In this document: positions 1-7,928 of the stretch, piece by piece
How positions within the stretch are numbered: the stretch's first letter is position 1
Layout of the letters: each line of letters starts with the position of its first letter
NCBI GenBank assembly: GCA_025363575.1
Contig: JANYDM010000195.1
Coordinates: 1 to 18,371 of the forward strand
Source of the DNA: Betaproteobacteria bacterium
GTDB taxonomy: Bacteria > Pseudomonadota > Gammaproteobacteria > Burkholderiales > SG8-41
DNA: 18,371 bases
Direction of reading: 5' to 3'
Notes under the pieces: generated by a model
The model's database searches: none
Seen by the model: the letters and a program-made list of their open reading frames with translations, nothing else
What the model was told of the DNA's origin: nothing
Position numbers and translations under genes: made by a program

Positions 1-372
1 ATCTGCGAGTGGCTTGCCGGCGGCTTTGCCCGCAATGTCCCACAGCGCAATGTCGAGGCCGGACATTGCGTACATCACGGGACCGGTGCGACCGAGCAGA
101 TGCAGCTTGCGCTGCAGGTCGGCGAGCAATGCCGGAATGTCACGCTCGTCACGTCCGCTCGCCAGCGGGGCAATCAGTTTTTCAAGCGCTGCGCGAGTTG
201 CGGGCCACACGGCGAAGCCGAACGCCTCGCCCCAGCCGACGATGCCGCCGGTCGTCTCGACACGCACGAGCAGGATTTCCATGTTGCGCGGTTTGCCCGC
301 GAACAGGGGCTTCGGTCCGCCGATTTCGAACGGCAGATTGAGTGCGATCGGCGTGACCGACTTGATCGTCAC
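1..372 (-). CDS. Mandelate racemase/muconate lactonizing enzyme family protein, N-terminal part (cut by window edge)
   Basis: The first 124 codons of an enolase-superfamily enzyme are visible; the rest lies left of the window. The capping-domain hallmarks are clear: GWGEAF at residues 46-51 and a helix SGLDIALWDIAGKAAGKPL near 104-122, which matches the family's usual SAIDIALWDIKGK pattern. The catalytic barrel with its Lys/His acid-bases and Asp/Glu metal ligands is outside the window, so the reaction (racemase, cycloisomerase or sugar-acid dehydratase) cannot be assigned. The start is taken as GTG at 372: a GAGGGAG ribosome site lies at 382-388, and the preceding Bug gene stops 4 bases upstream. 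No signal peptide is present, so it should be cytoplasmic. It is the last visible gene of the minus-strand array and probably processes a compound released or imported by the upstream products. Confidence 0.88.
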   Translation of the reverse strand, partial: MTIKSVTPIALNLPFEIGGPKPLFAGKPRNMEILLVRVETTGGIVGWGEAFGFAVWPATRAALEKLIAPLASGRDERDIPALLADLQRKLHLLGRTGPVMYAMSGLDIALWDIAGKAAGKPLAD

Positions 373-376
373 GCCG

Positions 377-1348
377 CTATACTCCCTCGGCTTTGGCGCC
401 CGATTCCTTGACTATCTTCGCCCACTTCACAATTTCGCGGCGTATCCACGCGGCAAATTCTTCGGGCGTGCCGCCGGCGACTTCGAAACCGAGATCGACC
501 AGCTTCGCCTGCATTTCCGGTCTCTTCAGCGCACGATTGACGACTGCATTGACGCGCTGCACGTAGTCCTGCGGCGTGTTCGCCGGCGCAACGATGCCAT
601 TGATCGTCACGGCGTCAATCGCCGGGAATCCAGCCTCGATAAATGTCAGCACCTCGGGCATCGCCTGGGTCCGCTTCGGACTGGTGATGGCCAGCGCGCG
701 CAGGCGGCCCGTCGCCACGTGCGCCTTGATACCGCTCTGCGTCGCAAAGACCATCGTGATTTGTCCGCCAAGCAGCTCCGTCAACGATTGGCCCGCGCCT
801 TTGTAAGGAATGTGCTGGACGTCCACGCCCGCCACCGCGCGCAGTTGCTCGCCGGCGAGATGCACCGCCGTGCCGTTTCCCGCCGAACCGAAACTCAACT
901 TGCCCGGCTGCGCTTTTGCGAGCGCCACGAGTTCGCGCGCCGTTTTCACCGGCGTTGAGGAATTGATGACCAGGACCAGCGGCGCGGTCGCCACCAGCAC
1001 GACCGGCGTGAAATCCTTCAACGTGTCGTACGGCAGCTTCCCTAGCAAGCTGGGATTGACGACAAACGCCGCGTCTATCATGCCTACCGTGTGGCCATCG
1101 GGGCTCGCGCGCGCAACGATCTGCGTGCCTATCGTGCTGCTGCCGCCCGCTCGATTGTCGATCACAACCTGCTGGCCGAATTCTTCGCTAATGAAAGGTC
1201 CCAGCAGGCGCGACAAGGTGTCGGTCCCGCCGCCGGGCACGTACGGGACGATCAGCCGGATCGGGCGCGTGATCTGCGTTTGCGCTGCTGCAAGGCCGCT
1301 CACTGCGGACGCAGCGATGCACAGCGCCGCCGCGAGACTGTGCGTCAT
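377..1348 (-). CDS. Bug/TctC-family periplasmic solute-binding receptor (Bug-1)
   Basis: A 323-residue secreted receptor of the tripartite tricarboxylate (Bug) family, which captures small carboxylates or related compounds in the periplasm. A signal peptide with hydrophobic core LAAALCIAASAVSG ends near residue 22 (AAA-Q). Family landmarks are in order: VPYVPGGGTD at 34-43 (the classical ligand loop), PDGHT at 83-87, LPYDTLKDFTPV at 105-116, GSAGNGTAVHLAGE at 154-167, and HIPYKGAGQSLTELLGGQ at 179-196. The open frame extends upstream to 1921, but that part only shadows the GGT-like gene. The ATG at 1348 is the start that gives a proper signal peptide, and it sits 5 bases after the GGT-like stop. 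No TctA/TctB membrane partner is encoded nearby, so it is an orphan receptor, as is common in Burkholderiales. Of the four Bugs here, its ligand loop is the most canonical. Confidence 0.93.
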   Translation of the reverse strand: MTHSLAAALCIAASAVSGLAAAQTQITRPIRLIVPYVPGGGTDTLSRLLGPFISEEFGQQVVIDNRAGGSSTIGTQIVARASPDGHTVGMIDAAFVVNPSLLGKLPYDTLKDFTPVVLVATAPLVLVINSSTPVKTARELVALAKAQPGKLSFGSAGNGTAVHLAGEQLRAVAGVDVQHIPYKGAGQSLTELLGGQITMVFATQSGIKAHVATGRLRALAITSPKRTQAMPEVLTFIEAGFPAIDAVTINGIVAPANTPQDYVQRVNAVVNRALKRPEMQAKLVDLGFEVAGGTPEEFAAWIRREIVKWAKIVKESGAKAEGV

Positions 1349-1353
1349 CTTGC

Positions 1354-3069
1354 CTACCAACCCAAGACGTACGCGGGACGCCGCGGATCCGCGCCCCCAT
1401 GCAAAATACCGGTCTTGTGGTCGACGACGATCGTGCAGGGCGCGCCCGCTAGCCAGGTAAAGTTGTCCCACCAGTGGACTTTGTGCCCCAACTGCTTCAG
1501 CACCTCGCCCGTAGCAGCGGGGATACGCCCTTCCAGATACAGCCGCCCCGGAAAATAGGCGTGCGGCTCGAACGAGCCCGGGAAGCTGTAATTGGCGAAG
1601 CGCGCCGCCTCGATAGCCTCCTGCGCGTCCATATCGAACGCGTTGACGTTCAGGAAAACCTGCAGCATCGCTTGCGGTTGCACGTCGCCGCCGGGCGTGC
1701 CGAACGGCATCAGCACCTTGCCGTTCTTGAATGCAAGCGCCGGACTGGGAGTCAGGCGCGGGCGCTTGCCCGGTGCAACCGAGCACGGATGCGTCGGATC
1801 GGCCCACGATTGGGTGCCGCGCCCCGAGCACACGAGACCGACACCGGGAATGATCGGCGAATTGTTCGAGCCGTCCGACGGCGTGGCTGAGAACGCGTTG
1901 CCGTGACGGTCGATGCAGCAAGTGTATGTGGTATCGCCGGGGCCCGGCGCGTCTCCCGGTTGCGCGGGCGTCATCCAGCGATCGGGCAAATTCTCGAGCG
2001 TCGCGGGATCGCCGGCTGGCGGCATGCCAGGCGATGCGCGGTCGGATGCGATCATGCCGCGCCGATGCTCCGCATACTTGTCGGACATCAGTCCCTTGAT
2101 TGGCACTTTGACAAAGTTCGGATCGCCGAAATGCTGATGGCGGTCGGCAAAGGCGAGCTTCAGCGCTTCAGTGACGACGTGAATGTACTCGGGCGAGTTG
2201 TGTCCCAACGCCTGCAGGTTGTCGTTTTTCAGGATGTTGAGCGCCATCGGCAGCACCGGCCCTTGCGACCAGGGGCCGCAGGCATGCACCTCGACGCCGT
2301 TGAATTTCGCCTTCACTGTCGGCTCGAACTTGACGCTGAACTCCGCGAAGTCCTCCATGCGCATGAGGCCGCCGACCTTCTTGTGATGCTTGACGATGGC
2401 CGCGGCGATATCGCCCTTGTAAAACGCATCGCGCGCCGCGCGCAGCGCGAGCCGCCGGCCCTTGCGCTTGTTGGCCTTTTCGACGTCCGCCATGTATTGC
2501 AGCGTGCGTCCGAGGTCGACCTGCACGAACAATTCACCGGGCACGGGTGGCTTGCCCTTCGGCAGAAATATTTTCTTGCTGGCCGGATAGCGCTCGTACG
2601 AAGCCTGGTTGTGACTGATGAATTCCGCCATCAAGGGATACATCGGGAAGCCTTCGCTCGCAAAGCGTATGGCCGCCGACGCCACTTCGCCGAACGACAT
2701 CGTGCCGAACCGCTCGAGCGCCGTGATCCATGAATCGGGCGCCGCGGGCACCACGCTGCGCAATTCATTCGCGGGTATCTTGCCGCCGTGAAATTTCTGG
2801 AAAAACTCCGGGGTGATCGCTTTCGGCCATACGCCAAGACCGTCGATGCAGTGGATTTCCTTTTTCTTCGCCAGGTAGACGATCAGCGGCGCCACTCCGC
2901 CGAAACTCACCTTGTCCGTCTGCAGCACGCCCATCGCGATGCCAGCAGCGACGCCGGCATCGATCGCGTTGCCGCCGGCTTCGAGGATTTGAAAACCCGC
3001 GTGTGCCGCGAGATAGTGGCCCGCCGCTATGACGTGACGGGTACCCATGATAGTGGGTCGGTTGGCCAT
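1354..3069 (-). CDS. Gamma-glutamyltransferase-like Ntn-hydrolase
   Basis: A 571-residue member of the GGT/acylase family, whose members cleave gamma-glutamyl or other amide bonds after autoprocessing at a threonine. N-terminal family signature: AAHAGFQILEAGGNAIDAGVA at about 21-41. The predicted processing site and nucleophile is Thr380 in GDTTYTCCID, aligned with the TTHYSVVD start of the E. coli small subunit. Small-subunit features include APGKRPRLTPSPAL (432-445) and FGTPGGD (456-462). Two substrate elements of true glutathione-type GGTs are replaced: the D-x-R-E loop reads IDGLGVWP (75-82, Arg to Leu78), and PLSSMSP becomes PRLTPSP. No signal peptide is seen, unlike secreted E. coli Ggt. 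The start ATG at 3069 has AAGGAG at 3079-3084. The 57-base gap behind M19-1 is the largest in the array and holds a TATGAT sequence at 3102-3107 without a convincing -35. Family assignment is secure; the substrate is not. Confidence 0.9.
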   Translation of the reverse strand: MANRPTIMGTRHVIAAGHYLAAHAGFQILEAGGNAIDAGVAAGIAMGVLQTDKVSFGGVAPLIVYLAKKKEIHCIDGLGVWPKAITPEFFQKFHGGKIPANELRSVVPAAPDSWITALERFGTMSFGEVASAAIRFASEGFPMYPLMAEFISHNQASYERYPASKKIFLPKGKPPVPGELFVQVDLGRTLQYMADVEKANKRKGRRLALRAARDAFYKGDIAAAIVKHHKKVGGLMRMEDFAEFSVKFEPTVKAKFNGVEVHACGPWSQGPVLPMALNILKNDNLQALGHNSPEYIHVVTEALKLAFADRHQHFGDPNFVKVPIKGLMSDKYAEHRRGMIASDRASPGMPPAGDPATLENLPDRWMTPAQPGDAPGPGDTTYTCCIDRHGNAFSATPSDGSNNSPIIPGVGLVCSGRGTQSWADPTHPCSVAPGKRPRLTPSPALAFKNGKVLMPFGTPGGDVQPQAMLQVFLNVNAFDMDAQEAIEAARFANYSFPGSFEPHAYFPGRLYLEGRIPAATGEVLKQLGHKVHWWDNFTWLAGAPCTIVVDHKTGILHGGADPRRPAYVLGW

Positions 3070-3126
3070 GTGCTGTTTCTCCTTTTGATCAGTGCTATTG
3101 GATCATACCGGGCGCCGCTGCGCCGC

Positions 3127-4140
3127 TTAGCCGATATTCGACTTGATCGCACGCAACCAGCTTGCGCCCAGCACCTGCCTGATCGTCTCGTCGCCATGAC
3201 CGCGGTCGAGCATGCCCTGCGTAAGGTTGGGCGTCTTGCGAATGTCTTCAAGGCCGCGCGGATAGGATTGATTGAGGAAATCGTCGACGCTGCCGAATAT
3301 GTCGGGGCGCAGCGTGCGATTGCGCCGCGACTGCGGCAGCACGACGCCGGCGTCTTTGTAACCCTCGACGTAGTCCAGACCCAGCCCGACGTGTGCGGCG
3401 CCCATGGTTTTGACGAGGTAATCGAGATGATCGAGCATGTGCGCGAGCGTCGGGTCCGGGTGATAGACGGAGCGCGGCAGCCCGCACAGCCCAATCACGC
3501 CGCCTTTCGCAGTGACTATCTTCAGCACTTCGTCTTTCTTGTTGCGGTCGTTCGCGACCACCGCATAGGCATTCGCATGCGTTATGCACGGCCGCTTCGC
3601 GAGTTCGACGGTCTCGAGCGACGTTTGATGGCCGGCATGCGACACGTCCAGCATCATTGGCAGCTCGTTCACCGCCGCGACCAGATCGCGGCCGAGAAAA
3701 CTGAGGCCGGCATTGCGGCGCTCGCCGCAGCCGTCGCCGACGAGGTTGGCGAATGTGTAGCACATGCCGAGAATGCGAAAGCCCAGCCGGTGCATGATGC
3801 CGACGCGCTTGAGATCATTGCCTATCATGTCGGCGGCTTGCGTAATCAGCATCATCGCGACCTTGCCCTGCACTTTCGCCACTCTGAAATCTTCGGCACA
3901 TGTCGCCAGCATCAGATGCGGGGATTTTTCGATCTTTTCGAGCGCCGTCTCGGTGCGTTGCAGCGTCGCATCCCAGGTCGCATCGGATACCACGCTCAGC
4001 AGCGCACCGCTGATGCCGCCTTCGAGAAGGCTCGCGGTATATGGCTCGTCGAGTGTGTAATACGGCGTCAGTCCATCCAGCACGAATGATTGACCGTGCA
4101 GCGCACGCGCCTTAGCCGAAACTTCGATGTTGTTTGCCAT
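3127..4140 (-). CDS. M19 (membrane dipeptidase)-like protein with altered metal site (M19-1)
   Basis: A 337-residue TIM-barrel protein of the peptidase M19/renal dipeptidase family. Family members hydrolyse dipeptides or related amides using two zinc ions held by H-x-D, a bridging Glu and two His. Here the HxD segment reads LDGLTP (21-26), with Leu24 and Pro26 in place of His and Asp, and the bridging Glu position is Gln101 in LITQAAD. The two later histidines remain (DVSH, His168; ITHAN, His188), as do Arg199 in NDRN and Asp256 in LGLDY. It is paralogous to the M19-like protein at 6887-7918, sharing DGCGE-R-AG-SFLGRDL and the TLRPD-FG-VD-FL C-terminal region. There is no signal peptide, so it is probably cytoplasmic. 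The start ATG is 6 bases after the Bug-2 stop, with only a weak ribosome site. Fold assignment is secure; whether it is a working dipeptidase is doubtful. Confidence 0.88.
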   Translation of the reverse strand: MANNIEVSAKARALHGQSFVLDGLTPYYTLDEPYTASLLEGGISGALLSVVSDATWDATLQRTETALEKIEKSPHLMLATCAEDFRVAKVQGKVAMMLITQAADMIGNDLKRVGIMHRLGFRILGMCYTFANLVGDGCGERRNAGLSFLGRDLVAAVNELPMMLDVSHAGHQTSLETVELAKRPCITHANAYAVVANDRNKKDEVLKIVTAKGGVIGLCGLPRSVYHPDPTLAHMLDHLDYLVKTMGAAHVGLGLDYVEGYKDAGVVLPQSRRNRTLRPDIFGSVDDFLNQSYPRGLEDIRKTPNLTQGMLDRGHGDETIRQVLGASWLRAIKSNIG

Positions 4141-4146
4141 GATGAT

Positions 4147-5100
4147 CTACTGAGGTTGTATGCCCGCCGCTTTGGCGAGCTTTTCCCATTTGGCCTGTTC
4201 GCTCGCCATGTAGGCAGCGAGTTGCTGGGCGCTCAGCGGCAGCAATTCGAAGCCCAGCGGCGCGAGACGCGTCTTGAAATCGGGAACCGCCGTCACAGCG
4301 AGCACCTCTTTGCTTAACGCATCGACGATTTCTCGCGGCACGCCGCGCGGGCCGACGACCCCCTGCCACGAGCGGATTTCAGGGAACTCGCCGAGCGACT
4401 CTTTCAGCGTCGGCACCGTGGCCAATGCGGACGAGCGCTGATCGGTCGTCATCGCGAGGGCGCGCACCTTGCCCGACGCGATATGCGTCGCTGCCGTCGC
4501 GAAGTCGGAGCAGATCGACGTAATCTGTCCGGCGATGAGTTCGGTCACCGCCTGCGGGCTGCTCTTGTATGAAACCTGCGCGAGATCGATGCCGGTCTTG
4601 AGCTTGAGCGTTTCCATGCAGATCGTCGCGGTGCCGCTCGGCGTCCCGTACGTGAGCTGGCCGGGACGCGCTTTCGCAAACGCAATCAGTTCGCGCACGC
4701 TCTTCACCGGCAGCGACGGATGCACCACGATCACGAACGGCACGCCGCCGACGCCCGCGACTGGCGTGAAATCCTTGAGTGCGTCGTAGGTCACGCCTTT
4801 CATCATCAGGGCGGCCTGCGAATGCGAGCTCGTGGTCGCGATCATCAGCGTGTAGCCGTCGGGCAGCGCTTTCGCGGTGAGTTCGGCGGCAATCGCGCCA
4901 TTGGCGCCCGGACGGTCGTCGACGACAAAAGTCATCTTCATACGCTCGGTCAATCCTTGCGCGAGGAGGCGCGCGACGATATCCGTCGCGCTGCCCGCGG
5001 CGAACGGCACGATGATACGCACCGGCTTTTGCGGATAAGCCTGCGCCGATGCGCCGCCTGCGGCAGATAGAAAAAACCATCCAATCAAAAAACGATGCAT
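4147..5100 (-). CDS. Bug/TctC-family periplasmic solute-binding receptor (Bug-2)
   Basis: A 317-residue orphan receptor of the Bug family. The signal peptide is MHRFLIGWFFLSAAGGASA, with cleavage expected near residue 19. The mature part begins AYPQKPVRIIVPFAAG, the family's usual opening. The first ligand loop reads PFAAGSATD (32-40) rather than the canonical PGGxxD, and the third reads SYKSSPQAVTELIAGQ, lacking the usual PYKG. PDGYTL and YDALKDFTPV are conserved. The start ATG at 5100 is preceded by GGAGATGGAGCA, a good ribosome site, 19 bases after the deacetylase-like gene and 6 bases before M19-1. The changed loops suggest a ligand different from that of Bug-1; the ligand itself is unknown. 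Confidence 0.93.
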   Translation of the reverse strand: MHRFLIGWFFLSAAGGASAQAYPQKPVRIIVPFAAGSATDIVARLLAQGLTERMKMTFVVDDRPGANGAIAAELTAKALPDGYTLMIATTSSHSQAALMMKGVTYDALKDFTPVAGVGGVPFVIVVHPSLPVKSVRELIAFAKARPGQLTYGTPSGTATICMETLKLKTGIDLAQVSYKSSPQAVTELIAGQITSICSDFATAATHIASGKVRALAMTTDQRSSALATVPTLKESLGEFPEIRSWQGVVGPRGVPREIVDALSKEVLAVTAVPDFKTRLAPLGFELLPLSAQQLAAYMASEQAKWEKLAKAAGIQPQ

Positions 5101-5119
5101 TGCTCCATCTCCAAAATGC

Positions 5120-5908
5120 TTAAGGAACGGTCGCCGCGACTTCGCCGCAAGTCATGAACTGCGCGCGCGGCTGGCTGCGGATATAGCTCGTGAACCGGTC
5201 GAGCATGGCCAGCCGTCCCGGATGCGCGATCAACTGCACGTGCAGCGTCAGGTGAAAGTACGCGCCCGGCCATTGATACGCGCCGTCGAATTCCTCGCGC
5301 CACAATTCTTCGACTTCGCGCGCGGTGCGCACCACGCGCCCGATCTGCCCGCCGTACATGAAGTAAGGCGCGTCGGCGAGATGCCATTGCACGGGCAGTT
5401 CGACCAAGGGCAGCGGCTTGCCGTCGCGCATGTGACGGTAGGGCCGCACACGGTCGAAGAAATTGGCTGAGGTCGTGATCCCTGCTGCCAGCAGGTAATC
5501 GAGCGTGCGGTCCGACCACTCCCACGACGGCGAGCGCCATACGACGGGCTTGACGCCCGTGATATCCGACAGCGACTGCATGCCGCGCAAGAGCTCGGAC
5601 TTTTCCTCGTCCGCCGACAAGGTCGCGGGTGGCTTGTGGCCATGCCCGTGGCTCGCGAGTTCGTGACCGCGGCGATGGATCTCGCGGATCGCGTCGGGAT
5701 AGCGGTCGGCAGTGACACCCGGCACGAAGAACGTCGTCTTCACTTCATGGCGGTCGAGCAGGTCGAGCAGCGGCGCCAGCCCCTCGCGGATTTCGTAAGT
5801 ACCGTGCGACAGCAGCACCGGCCGCTTGGCATTCTCGGGCGCCTTGCCAAGCCAGATTGCTTCGGCGTCGAGACAAATGCCGTAGATGACGGGGAAGACT
5901 TGTTCCAT
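5120..5908 (-). CDS. Polysaccharide deacetylase (CE4/PuuE-like) family amide hydrolase
   Basis: A 262-residue NodB-fold hydrolase. The metal-site motifs are visible: Asp14 in GICLDAEA (motif 1), SHGHGHK with His87 and His91 as the H-x3-H pair (motif 2), and WRSPSWEWS with Arg125 and Trp129 (motif 3). A late LTLH motif (His223) is also present. The overall pattern, with opening YGICLDAEAIWLG, LVELPVQWHL near 168-177 and no signal peptide, resembles the Helicobacter PgdA/PuuE allantoinase-like branch rather than secreted chitin deacetylases. That branch includes peptidoglycan deacetylases and cyclic imide or allantoin hydrolases, so a cytoplasmic ring-opening or deacylating amidase is plausible. 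The frame runs upstream to 5965, but ATG at 5908, one base after the Bug-3 stop, gives the family start. It is flanked on both sides by Bug receptors. Substrate not assignable. Confidence 0.88.
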   Translation of the reverse strand: MEQVFPVIYGICLDAEAIWLGKAPENAKRPVLLSHGTYEIREGLAPLLDLLDRHEVKTTFFVPGVTADRYPDAIREIHRRGHELASHGHGHKPPATLSADEEKSELLRGMQSLSDITGVKPVVWRSPSWEWSDRTLDYLLAAGITTSANFFDRVRPYRHMRDGKPLPLVELPVQWHLADAPYFMYGGQIGRVVRTAREVEELWREEFDGAYQWPGAYFHLTLHVQLIAHPGRLAMLDRFTSYIRSQPRAQFMTCGEVAATVP

Positions 5909-5909
5909 A

Positions 5910-6890
5910 TCAATCTGCCTGCGCGCCGGCAATCTTGACCACCTTCGCCATACGCTCGAAATCAACAGCGAGCATCTTGTTCAATGCCTCGGGCGTCATC
6001 GCACGAGTCTCTATGCCCTGCCTGGCCAGCCGCTCCGCCACCTCTGCATTGCGCAATTGCCGGCCGACCTCCGCATTCATGCGTTCGACAATGTCGTGCT
6101 GTGTGGCGACGGGCGCCAGCAACCCCAGCCAACTGTCGAATTCATAGCCGCGCAAGCCGCTTTCGGCCAGCGTCGGCACATCCGGCAGAAACTTGCTGCG
6201 CGCGGCGGTAGTGACGCCGAGCAGACGGACGCGATTGTCGTTCGCATACGGCATGACCGCGATATTGGCACCTATCATCGCGCCGCCGCGTCCCGACATC
6301 ACTTCGAGCACCGCGTCGCCGGTGCTCTTGAACGGCACATGCAGCATGTCAATGCCGGCCATGTTGACGAGCAAGGCCATCGACAGGTGCGTGGCGCTGC
6401 CTTTGCCCGCCGACGGATAGGTCATGCCGGGCTTCGTTCTGGCCAGTTGAATGAATTCGCCGACGTTTTTCACCTGCAACGACGAGGACACCATCATGAT
6501 GTAGCCGGTTGTGCCTACCGACGCAACCGCCGTAAAGTCCTTCAGCGGATGATAAGCAAGATTCGAATAAACCGAGCCGTTGATATTGTGGCTGTTGGCC
6601 GCGATCAGGAAGGTATATCCGTCGGCCGGCCCCCTGGCGACCCCCGTCGTGCCAGTGGTACCGCCCGCTCCGGGCCGCGATTCGATGACGACCGGCTGGC
6701 CGAGCGCCACCGACAATTCATTCTGCATGGCACGCATCATTGAATCGAGCACTGAGCCGGGGCCGAACGGCGTCACCAGCTTGATCGGCTTGGTCGGCCA
6801 TCCCTGCCCGAGTGCGGAAGTAACGCAAAGCAGCGCAGACACGAGAACAACTCCCGCCAACGCACGCAGAGCTTTCAGCACGATCATCAT
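5910..6890 (-). CDS. Bug/TctC-family periplasmic solute-binding receptor (Bug-3)
   Basis: A 326-residue orphan Bug receptor. The signal peptide core is ALRALAGVVLVSALLCVTSALG, cleaved near residue 28. It then reads WPTKPIKLVTPFGPGSVLDSMMR: the first ligand loop is PGSVLD instead of PGGxxD. YHPLKDFTAV, the PSAGKGSATHLSMAL loop and VPFKSTGDAVLEVMSGR follow in family order. The start is ambiguous among ATGs at 6899, 6890 and 6887. The one at 6890 is preferred because it overlaps the M19-2 stop as ATGA, the signature of translational coupling. It ends one base before the deacetylase-like gene. No membrane transport partner is present. Confidence 0.92.
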   Translation of the reverse strand: MMIVLKALRALAGVVLVSALLCVTSALGQGWPTKPIKLVTPFGPGSVLDSMMRAMQNELSVALGQPVVIESRPGAGGTTGTTGVARGPADGYTFLIAANSHNINGSVYSNLAYHPLKDFTAVASVGTTGYIMMVSSSLQVKNVGEFIQLARTKPGMTYPSAGKGSATHLSMALLVNMAGIDMLHVPFKSTGDAVLEVMSGRGGAMIGANIAVMPYANDNRVRLLGVTTAARSKFLPDVPTLAESGLRGYEFDSWLGLLAPVATQHDIVERMNAEVGRQLRNAEVAERLARQGIETRAMTPEALNKMLAVDFERMAKVVKIAGAQAD

Positions 6891-7918
6891 CCCACCCATT
6901 GTTTGAACACGCGCAGCCAGTTGCCGCCCATGATGCCGGCGATAGTGGTTTCGCTGTATTTTCTGTCGAACAGGGTTTGCGTCAGATTCGGCAACTCGCG
7001 GATCTGCGTCAATCCTTCCGGATAGCTCAAGGTCAGGAATTCATCGACGGTGCCGAACACGTCGGGACGCAAAGTGCGCCAGCGCTTCGACGCCGGCAGA
7101 ATGACGCCTGAAGCTTTATACGCCGCCACGAAGTCGCAGCCGAAGCCGACGTTCTGCGGCCCGATGAGTTTCGCGTAGTAGTCGATGTGATCGACGATAT
7201 GCGCCAGCGTGGCGTCCTGCGGCCAGACGGTTTTGGCGAGGCCGCATACGCCCAGCATGCCGCCTTTGGCCACGATGGCTTTGGCAGTTTCGTCTTTCGT
7301 ATTGCGGTCGTTCGGGTTCAGGCCGTAGGCGTTCGAATGCGTGCATACCGGTGCGCGCGCCAGCGGCACCGCTTCCGCGCGCGTGCGATGCCCGCAATGA
7401 GACAGGTCGAGCCACATCGGCAAGGCATTGACCGCGTCGATCAAATCGCGGCCGAGGAACGATACGCCGGCATCGCGCAATTCGCCGCAACCATCCGCGT
7501 GCAGCGTGCCGCCGGTATAAGCCAGTCCGCAGATGCGCAAGCCAAGTCGATACAAGAGCTCAACGCGGTAGATGTCTTTTTCGATGAACGACGAGCCCTG
7601 CGTGCCGATCACGATGGCGAGACGGCCCTGCGCCCTCGCCTGCACGATGTCTTCGGCGCACAGCGCCAGCTTCAGCAGCGGGCTCTTCTCGATCTTCTGC
7701 AGCCCGAGCTCGAAATTGCGCAACACCGTCTCCCATTCATCTTCGGTGCCGAACGTGCAGTTCACTACATTGACGCCGCCGTCCAGCGATTGCTGCGCAT
7801 AGAACTCGTCGATGATGTAATACAGCGACAGGCAATCCCACACCAGCGTCTGCTGGTGGAATTTTTTAGCTGCCTCGCCCGCGAACACTTTCAGCGCGGG
7901 CTGCTCCAATTGACTCAT
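6887..7918 (-). CDS. M19 (membrane dipeptidase)-like protein with altered metal site (M19-2)
   Basis: A 343-residue paralogue of M19-1. The canonical HxD zinc motif is replaced by WDCLSL (27-32; Leu30 and Leu32 at the His and Asp positions), and the bridging Glu by Gln107 in IGTQGSS. The downstream ligand and substrate residues remain: DLSH (His174), CTHSNAY (His194), NDRN (Arg205) and GFGCDF (Asp262). It shares the D-x-L-x-x-YY-x-x-DE opening and the SFLGRDL and TLRPDVFG blocks with M19-1, so the two arose by duplication within one subfamily. The open frame extends to 8035, but the ATG at 7918 has AAAGGA at 7924-7929 with a 5-base spacing, and the upstream part shadows Bug-4. There is no signal peptide. 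It is either an enzyme using a remodelled, perhaps mononuclear, metal site on another amide, or a non-catalytic binder. Confidence 0.88.
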   Translation of the reverse strand: MSQLEQPALKVFAGEAAKKFHQQTLVWDCLSLYYIIDEFYAQQSLDGGVNVVNCTFGTEDEWETVLRNFELGLQKIEKSPLLKLALCAEDIVQARAQGRLAIVIGTQGSSFIEKDIYRVELLYRLGLRICGLAYTGGTLHADGCGELRDAGVSFLGRDLIDAVNALPMWLDLSHCGHRTRAEAVPLARAPVCTHSNAYGLNPNDRNTKDETAKAIVAKGGMLGVCGLAKTVWPQDATLAHIVDHIDYYAKLIGPQNVGFGCDFVAAYKASGVILPASKRWRTLRPDVFGTVDEFLTLSYPEGLTQIRELPNLTQTLFDRKYSETTIAGIMGGNWLRVFKQWVG

Positions 7919-7928
7919 TGCAATCCTT

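Noticed and set aside
1349..1921. Upstream extension of the Bug-1 frame
   Set aside because: It overlaps the well-supported GGT-like gene and would bury the signal peptide inside the protein.
2788..4089. 433-codon open frame on the plus strand
   Set aside because: It lies antisense to M19-1 and the GGT-like gene, has no recognisable domain, and is a by-product of GC-rich codon bias on the real strand.
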